A DNA stretch of 11,276 bases from Marinilabilia sp964403175 (GTDB lineage Bacteria > Bacteroidota > Bacteroidia > Bacteroidales > Marinilabiliaceae). Positions 6,654 through 11,276 of this stretch are shown here, piece after piece. The position numbers and the translations under genes are program-made. The stretch's first letter is position 1. Each line of letters begins with the position of its first letter. The notes beneath the pieces are model-generated. The model did not search any database. It was given only the letters and a program-made list of their open reading frames with translations, and had not been told where the DNA came from. The DNA lies in NCBI GenBank assembly GCA_964403175.1, contig CAYOFH010000109.1, positions 1 through 11,276 of the forward strand, in the 5' to 3' direction.

Positions 6654-8570
6654 ATGAAACAAATTTTGTCAATAATTCTCATCTCCCTGATTCCTGTCTT
6701 ATCATTGGCTCAAAACACTAAAGTAATATCTCCGGATACAAAAATCAAGGTTGAACTCTTCAAAACCAATGATAATGACACTGGAGAATGGGGCTTAAAA
6801 ATTATTTCGGGTGAAAACAACCCCGCTTCAGAAATATCTCCACTCATTAAACTTGGGATTTCCAGAAGCGATCAGGATTTTTCAAAAAATCTAAAGTTTC
6901 TGAAAGCCGGAAAAACAAATTTAATAAGTGAAGAATATACTTCCCTGCATGGCAAACGATCGCAACGCAGCAATTCTGCAAATGAGAGGGTACTATCGTT
7001 CGAAAATTCCAACAAGGCAAAAATGAATGTCATTATTCGGGTTTATAACGACGGAGTAACATTCAGGTATGAGTTCCCGGAAAAAAAAGGAACTTTCACC
7101 ATAAAGGATGAGTTCACTTCTTATGTTATTCCTGACAGTACCGTACGATGGCTGCAAAAGTTTGATCTCTCAAATGAGAATCTTTATGACAAAATGAGCG
7201 ATACCACCGTCCAACAAAACTGGAGCTACCCTGCTTTATTCCAGTCGCCGGATAGTTCGTACTGGTATCTGATTCATGAAGCCGATGTAAACAGAAACTA
7301 CTGTGCCACAAAACTCAGCAATATTAATGAACAATCGGAGTACAAAGTAACCCTTCCGGAACCTCATGAAGGAGAAGGTGAAGCTTTGCCCACCATCTCT
7401 CTTCCCTGGAAATCTCCCTGGCGGGTTATTATTTTGGGAGAGTTGTCCGACATTGTTGAATCCACTTTAGTTGAAGATGTTTCCACCCCTTCTGTCATCA
7501 AAGAAACCGATTGGATACAGCCCGGCCTGGTATCCTGGAACTATTGGTCGGATAACCACGGCACCAGGGATTATCAAACCGTAAAAAGCTTTACCGATTT
7601 AGCTGCTGCGATGGACTGGCCTTACACTCTGTTCGACTGGGAATGGGATGCAATGAGCAACGGCGGAGATGTTGAAGATGCCGCAAAGTATGCTCTTTCG
7701 AAAGGAGTTAAGCCAATGATATGGTACAACTCAGGCATGTTTAAGTGGATCACTGCAACGCCTGTTGACCGGATGAAAACACATGAAAACCGAATGGAAG
7801 AGTTTGCCTGGTTAAAGAGTATGGGATTTGTTGGTGTAAAGGTTGACTTTTTCCTGAGCGAAAAGCAATACATGATTGATTATTATCTTGATATTCTGGA
7901 AGATGCTGCAAAATTTGAAATGATGGTCAATTTCCATGGCAGTCTGGTTCCCCGCGGATGGGCCCGTACCTACCCTCATCTCATGACAATGGAGGCAGTG
8001 CGGGGTGCAGAATGGTACAACAACAACCCCGAATTAACAACCACAGCACCTGAGCACAATTCAGTAATGCCTTTTACCCGGAATGTGGTCGGATCAATGG
8101 ATTATACTCCGGTTACCTTCACTAATTCACAGCATCCGCACATCACATCCTACGGTCATGAACTGGCACTGAGCGTTGTTTTTGAATCTGCCCTTCAGCA
8201 CATGGCCGACCGACCATCCGGGTATAATAATTTACCGGATGGCCCAAGAACCTTCTTAAAAGATGTACCTGCTGCCTGGGACGATACAAAACTCCTTGAT
8301 GGTTATCCCGGCCACGATGTGGTAATTGCCAGAAGAAAAGAAAAAAGGTGGTATATTGGAGGTTTAAATTCTGAGAATAAAGAAAAAAAGCTGGAAGTAA
8401 ACTTAAATTTCCTGGATAGCGATGTAAAATATAAACTCACTTTAATCGCAGATGGAGAGCACGACAAGGATTTTTCAACCAAATATTCTGTTGTGGATAA
8501 CGAGTCGAAAATTAGTGTCCGGTTACTCCCCAGGGGTGGGTTTGCGGCCAACCTGGAACCAATTAAATAA
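6654..8570 (+). CDS. Secreted GH97 glycoside hydrolase, retaining subgroup (alpha-galactosidase-like)
   Basis: This 638-residue glycoside hydrolase of family GH97 has the usual family length. Residues 1-19 form a signal peptide (hydrophobic ILSIILISLIPVLSLA, cleavage before Q20) without a lipobox cysteine, so it should be a soluble periplasmic enzyme. Residues about 22-280 are the N-terminal beta-supersandwich, about 285-540 the catalytic TIM barrel (SWNYWSD, LFDWEWD, GVKVDFF, MTMEAVRGAEW) and about 550-638 the C-terminal beta domain. D398 in GVKVDFF sits where retaining GH97 enzymes have their nucleophile. E453 in RGAEW matches the general acid/base, and E447 a probable calcium ligand. The inverting SusB-type alpha-glucosidases lack that nucleophile, so alpha-galactosidase or a related alpha-linked galacto-configured substrate is more likely than starch. 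The exact substrate is not readable. The next gene starts 18 bases downstream. Confidence 0.88.
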   Translation: MKQILSIILISLIPVLSLAQNTKVISPDTKIKVELFKTNDNDTGEWGLKIISGENNPASEISPLIKLGISRSDQDFSKNLKFLKAGKTNLISEEYTSLHGKRSQRSNSANERVLSFENSNKAKMNVIIRVYNDGVTFRYEFPEKKGTFTIKDEFTSYVIPDSTVRWLQKFDLSNENLYDKMSDTTVQQNWSYPALFQSPDSSYWYLIHEADVNRNYCATKLSNINEQSEYKVTLPEPHEGEGEALPTISLPWKSPWRVIILGELSDIVESTLVEDVSTPSVIKETDWIQPGLVSWNYWSDNHGTRDYQTVKSFTDLAAAMDWPYTLFDWEWDAMSNGGDVEDAAKYALSKGVKPMIWYNSGMFKWITATPVDRMKTHENRMEEFAWLKSMGFVGVKVDFFLSEKQYMIDYYLDILEDAAKFEMMVNFHGSLVPRGWARTYPHLMTMEAVRGAEWYNNNPELTTTAPEHNSVMPFTRNVVGSMDYTPVTFTNSQHPHITSYGHELALSVVFESALQHMADRPSGYNNLPDGPRTFLKDVPAAWDDTKLLDGYPGHDVVIARRKEKRWYIGGLNSENKEKKLEVNLNFLDSDVKYKLTLIADGEHDKDFSTKYSVVDNESKISVRLLPRGGFAANLEPIK

Positions 8571-8588
8571 CAAATTCAAACTTTTGAC

Positions 8589-11219
8589 ATGAAATCGATT
8601 ATTGTAAAAAAAGCATTAATAAAAGTAATGCTGATTTCTGCAGGAATGTTACTGACGTTATCATCCATTGCACAGGAGTATGAATACCCATTCCAAAACC
8701 CATCTCTGAGTTTTGAAGAACGCGTGAATGATTTAATCTCCAGATTAACCGTTGAAGAAAAAGCAGCACTATTGTGCGACCAGTCTGAAGCCATCCCCCG
8801 CCTGGGCATCAAAAAATTTAACTGGTGGAGCGAAGCCCTGCACGGGTATGCCAATAACGACAGTGTAACGGTTTTTCCGCAGCCGGTAGGAATGGCCGCT
8901 TCATTCAATGATAAGCTGGTATTTGATATTTTTAATGCAACATCCGACGAAGGACGGGCAAAATACCACCAGGCGAAGAGCAGAGGCGAAGAAAACCGCA
9001 GATTTCTGAGCCTCTCGGTCTGGACACCCAATGTAAATATCTTCCGCGATCCCCGTTGGGGACGGGGTCAGGAAACCTATGGCGAAGATCCTTTTCTGAC
9101 AACTCGCATGGGGGTTCAGGTGGTTAAAGGATTACAAGGTCCTGAAGATGCCAAATACCGTAAACTTCTGGCCTGTGCCAAACACTACACAGTGCATTCC
9201 GGCCCCGAGTGGAGCCGCCACGAACTGAATGTAAACGATGTAAGTCCCCGCGAGTTTTACGAAACTTACATGCCGGCATTTAAAGCCTTGGTTCAGGATG
9301 CTGATGTTAGACAGGTAATGTGCGCCTATCACCGCCTTGATGACGAGCCATGCTGCAGCAACACCCGGATCCTGCAGCGTATTCTTCGCGATGAATGGGG
9401 CTTTGAGCACCTGGTGGTTGCCGATTGTGGCGCCATAACCGATTTTTATACCACCCATGACATATCTTCCACTCCTGTTCACGCAGCAGCTACAGGCTTG
9501 CTCGCAGGAACGGATCTCGAATGCATCTGGGACAATTATCACTACAAAATGTTGCCCGAAGCTCTGGAAAAAGATTTAATCCGGGAAGAAGATATTGACA
9601 GAAGCCTGTTTCGCGTATTAATGGGGCGTTTCGAGCTTGGAGAAATGGATGACGATGCCATTGTTCCCTGGGCTCAGACACCTGCCTCAGTTTTAAACAA
9701 TGAAGAACACAGGCAATTGGCATACAAAATGGCACAACAGTCCATGACTTTGCTGCAAAACAAAAACAATGTTCTTCCTTTGGATAAATCATCCAACAAA
9801 AGGATAGCGGTTATTGGCCCGAATGCCGATGATGAAGAAATGCTCTGGGGAAACTATAACGGAACCCCCATACGAACCATCACTATCCTGGATGGAATAA
9901 AATCCAAGGTTGCCTCTGACCATATTTTTTACGATAAAGCAGTTGATCTGGTAGATGATAAAGTAACGGTAAGTTATTTCTCTGAAGGGAAATTTGATAA
10001 CAAAAAAGGCTTCAAAGCCACCTATTACAATCACCCGGATTTTGAAGGGGAGCCCGTCGTGACTCAACAACTGGTAAACCCTATCCGACGAACTGCGGCA
10101 GGACAACATGAATTTGCCCCCGGGGTTAAACTTGAGGGGTTTTCTGCCATTTATGAATCAGAGTTCACTCCTACCACATCAGAAGAACTTGTATTTAAAG
10201 GAGGCGCTGCCGGCTTTTTTGAAGTCATTGTGAACAATGACACTCTTGCCAGCTACACCAATTGGAGAACAATTCCGGCAAGATTCCCCTTTTCTGTAGA
10301 GGCTGGCAAAACCTATAATATAAAAATCCGCTATGCCCAGCGTGAAAACTGGGAAGCCAATATTGATATAGATTTTGGCAGGGAAGAAGATGTGGACTAC
10401 ACGGTTCTCCTGGAAAAGCTGGAAGGCATTGAAACAGTAGTGTTTGCAGGTGGTCTTTCAGGTTCTCTCGAAGGAGAAGAAATGCCTGTTTCCTACCCAG
10501 GATTCAAAGGTGGCGACCGCACCAATATAGAGCTTCCTTCCGTGCAACGAAATGCGCTAAAGGCACTCAAAGAAGCCGGCAAAACAGTCATTTTTGTGAA
10601 CTGTTCCGGTTCAGCTATTGCATTGGAACCGGAAACCGAATCGTGCGATGCAATTCTTCAGGCCTGGTATGGCGGAGAGTCAGGAGGACAGGCAATCGCT
10701 GATGTGCTTTTTGGCGATTACAACCCGTCAGGCAAACTGCCGGTTACTTTCTACCGGAACTCTGATAAACTGGGCGACTTTGAAGATTACTCCCTGGAAG
10801 GCCGCACTTACCGTTACACTACCGATCATCTCTTTCCGTTTGGTTTCGGACTCAGTTTTACCAATTTCGAGATTGGGGATGCCAAATTGAGCAAATCAAC
10901 AATAAATCCGGATGAAACGATCAGCATAAAAATTCCGGTTAAAAATACCGGCAAACGCGATGGAACGGAAATCGTGCAGGTTTATGTCCGCAAAATAAAC
11001 GATGTCGACGGGCCTCTCAAAACATTAAAAGGGTTTGAGCGTGTAGAAATTCCTGCAGGCAAAACAAAAAAGACTAACATCAGTCTTCCCTCATCAACTT
11101 TTGAGTTTTATGACTGGGAAAAACGGGAAATGGCTGTAACACCCGGCGAATATGTTGTGTATTATGGTAACAGTTCCGATGAACAAGATTTAAAATCCCT
11201 TACTGTTACAGTTAAGTAA
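8589..11219 (+). CDS. Secreted GH3 beta-glycosidase with inserted PA14 domain (xylosidase/glucosidase-like)
   Basis: This 876-residue GH3 enzyme has a signal peptide at residues 1-28 (cleavage before Q29, no lipobox), so it should be periplasmic. The N-terminal barrel carries NWWSEALHGYA (78-88), DPRWGRGQETYGEDP (154-168), K198-H199 (CAKHY) and the expected nucleophile D279 (VVADCGAI). The alpha/beta sandwich starts near 385 and is interrupted by a PA14 domain at about 474-597 (FKATYY, then EELVFKGGAAGFFEVIVN). It resumes with GGLSGSLEGEEMP (621-633), where E629 or E630 is the likely acid/base. A FnIII-like domain (about 765-876) follows FPFGFGLSFTNF. NWWSEALHG and the PA14 insert resemble Bacteroidota beta-xylosidases and exo-beta-glucosidases. 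It follows GH97 by 18 bases, almost certainly in the same transcript. The 57 bases after its stop show no clear terminator. Confidence 0.92.
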   Translation: MKSIIVKKALIKVMLISAGMLLTLSSIAQEYEYPFQNPSLSFEERVNDLISRLTVEEKAALLCDQSEAIPRLGIKKFNWWSEALHGYANNDSVTVFPQPVGMAASFNDKLVFDIFNATSDEGRAKYHQAKSRGEENRRFLSLSVWTPNVNIFRDPRWGRGQETYGEDPFLTTRMGVQVVKGLQGPEDAKYRKLLACAKHYTVHSGPEWSRHELNVNDVSPREFYETYMPAFKALVQDADVRQVMCAYHRLDDEPCCSNTRILQRILRDEWGFEHLVVADCGAITDFYTTHDISSTPVHAAATGLLAGTDLECIWDNYHYKMLPEALEKDLIREEDIDRSLFRVLMGRFELGEMDDDAIVPWAQTPASVLNNEEHRQLAYKMAQQSMTLLQNKNNVLPLDKSSNKRIAVIGPNADDEEMLWGNYNGTPIRTITILDGIKSKVASDHIFYDKAVDLVDDKVTVSYFSEGKFDNKKGFKATYYNHPDFEGEPVVTQQLVNPIRRTAAGQHEFAPGVKLEGFSAIYESEFTPTTSEELVFKGGAAGFFEVIVNNDTLASYTNWRTIPARFPFSVEAGKTYNIKIRYAQRENWEANIDIDFGREEDVDYTVLLEKLEGIETVVFAGGLSGSLEGEEMPVSYPGFKGGDRTNIELPSVQRNALKALKEAGKTVIFVNCSGSAIALEPETESCDAILQAWYGGESGGQAIADVLFGDYNPSGKLPVTFYRNSDKLGDFEDYSLEGRTYRYTTDHLFPFGFGLSFTNFEIGDAKLSKSTINPDETISIKIPVKNTGKRDGTEIVQVYVRKINDVDGPLKTLKGFERVEIPAGKTKKTNISLPSSTFEFYDWEKREMAVTPGEYVVYYGNSSDEQDLKSLTVTVK

Positions 11220-11276
11220 TTAGGGGCTGCTGAATAACACTTAAAGTATTAGTAATAAAATTAATATAGCGGATAA

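Noticed and set aside
8576..9031. 151-codon minus-strand frame opposite the start of the GH3 gene
   Set aside because: It lies entirely opposite a well-supported GH3 coding region and its translation shows no domain I recognise.

Overview
The window comes from a member of the Bacteroidota, probably a free-living or marine-type member of the order Bacteroidales/Marinilabiliales, though the sequence cannot settle genus. The pointers are a GH97 enzyme, a GH3 enzyme with an inserted PA14 domain, signal peptides ending in ...LAQ/...IAQ, A+T-rich intergenic DNA, plus-strand genes that all start without a Shine-Dalgarno sequence, and a candidate promoter of the Bacteroidota type (TTTG, about 20 bases, then a TAnnTTTG-like box).

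Layout: positions 1-383 hold no convincing gene. A LacI-family repressor gene lies on the minus strand (384-1412). A 645-base intergenic region follows. It carries a diverged 60-bp direct repeat, two perfect palindromes whose centres are 31 bp apart (candidate operators), and a candidate promoter pointing right. Six plus-strand genes then follow: aldo/keto reductase (2058-3101), amidohydrolase-family sugar lactonase (3134-3961), zinc-dependent medium-chain dehydrogenase (3971-4990), FucP-type sugar:H+ symporter (5169-6464), secreted GH97 (6654-8570) and secreted GH3 with PA14 (8589-11219).

How the genes fit together: the two glycosidases would release sugars in the periplasm and the symporter would carry a fucose-like sugar across the inner membrane. 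The reductase would oxidise C1 to a lactone, the lactonase would open it, and the zinc dehydrogenase would oxidise the resulting aldonate. This enzyme order (AKR, COG3618 lactonase, Zn-MDR, FucP) matches, from memory, the L-galactose to D-tagaturonate route described in Bacteroides vulgatus. It fits that better than the classical oxidative L-fucose route, which needs a fuconate dehydratase that is absent here. The cluster is therefore best read as a LacI-controlled L-galactose (or L-fucose/L-galactose) utilisation locus coupled to glycan trimming. No SusC/SusD pair, tRNA, rRNA, CRISPR array or transposase was seen.
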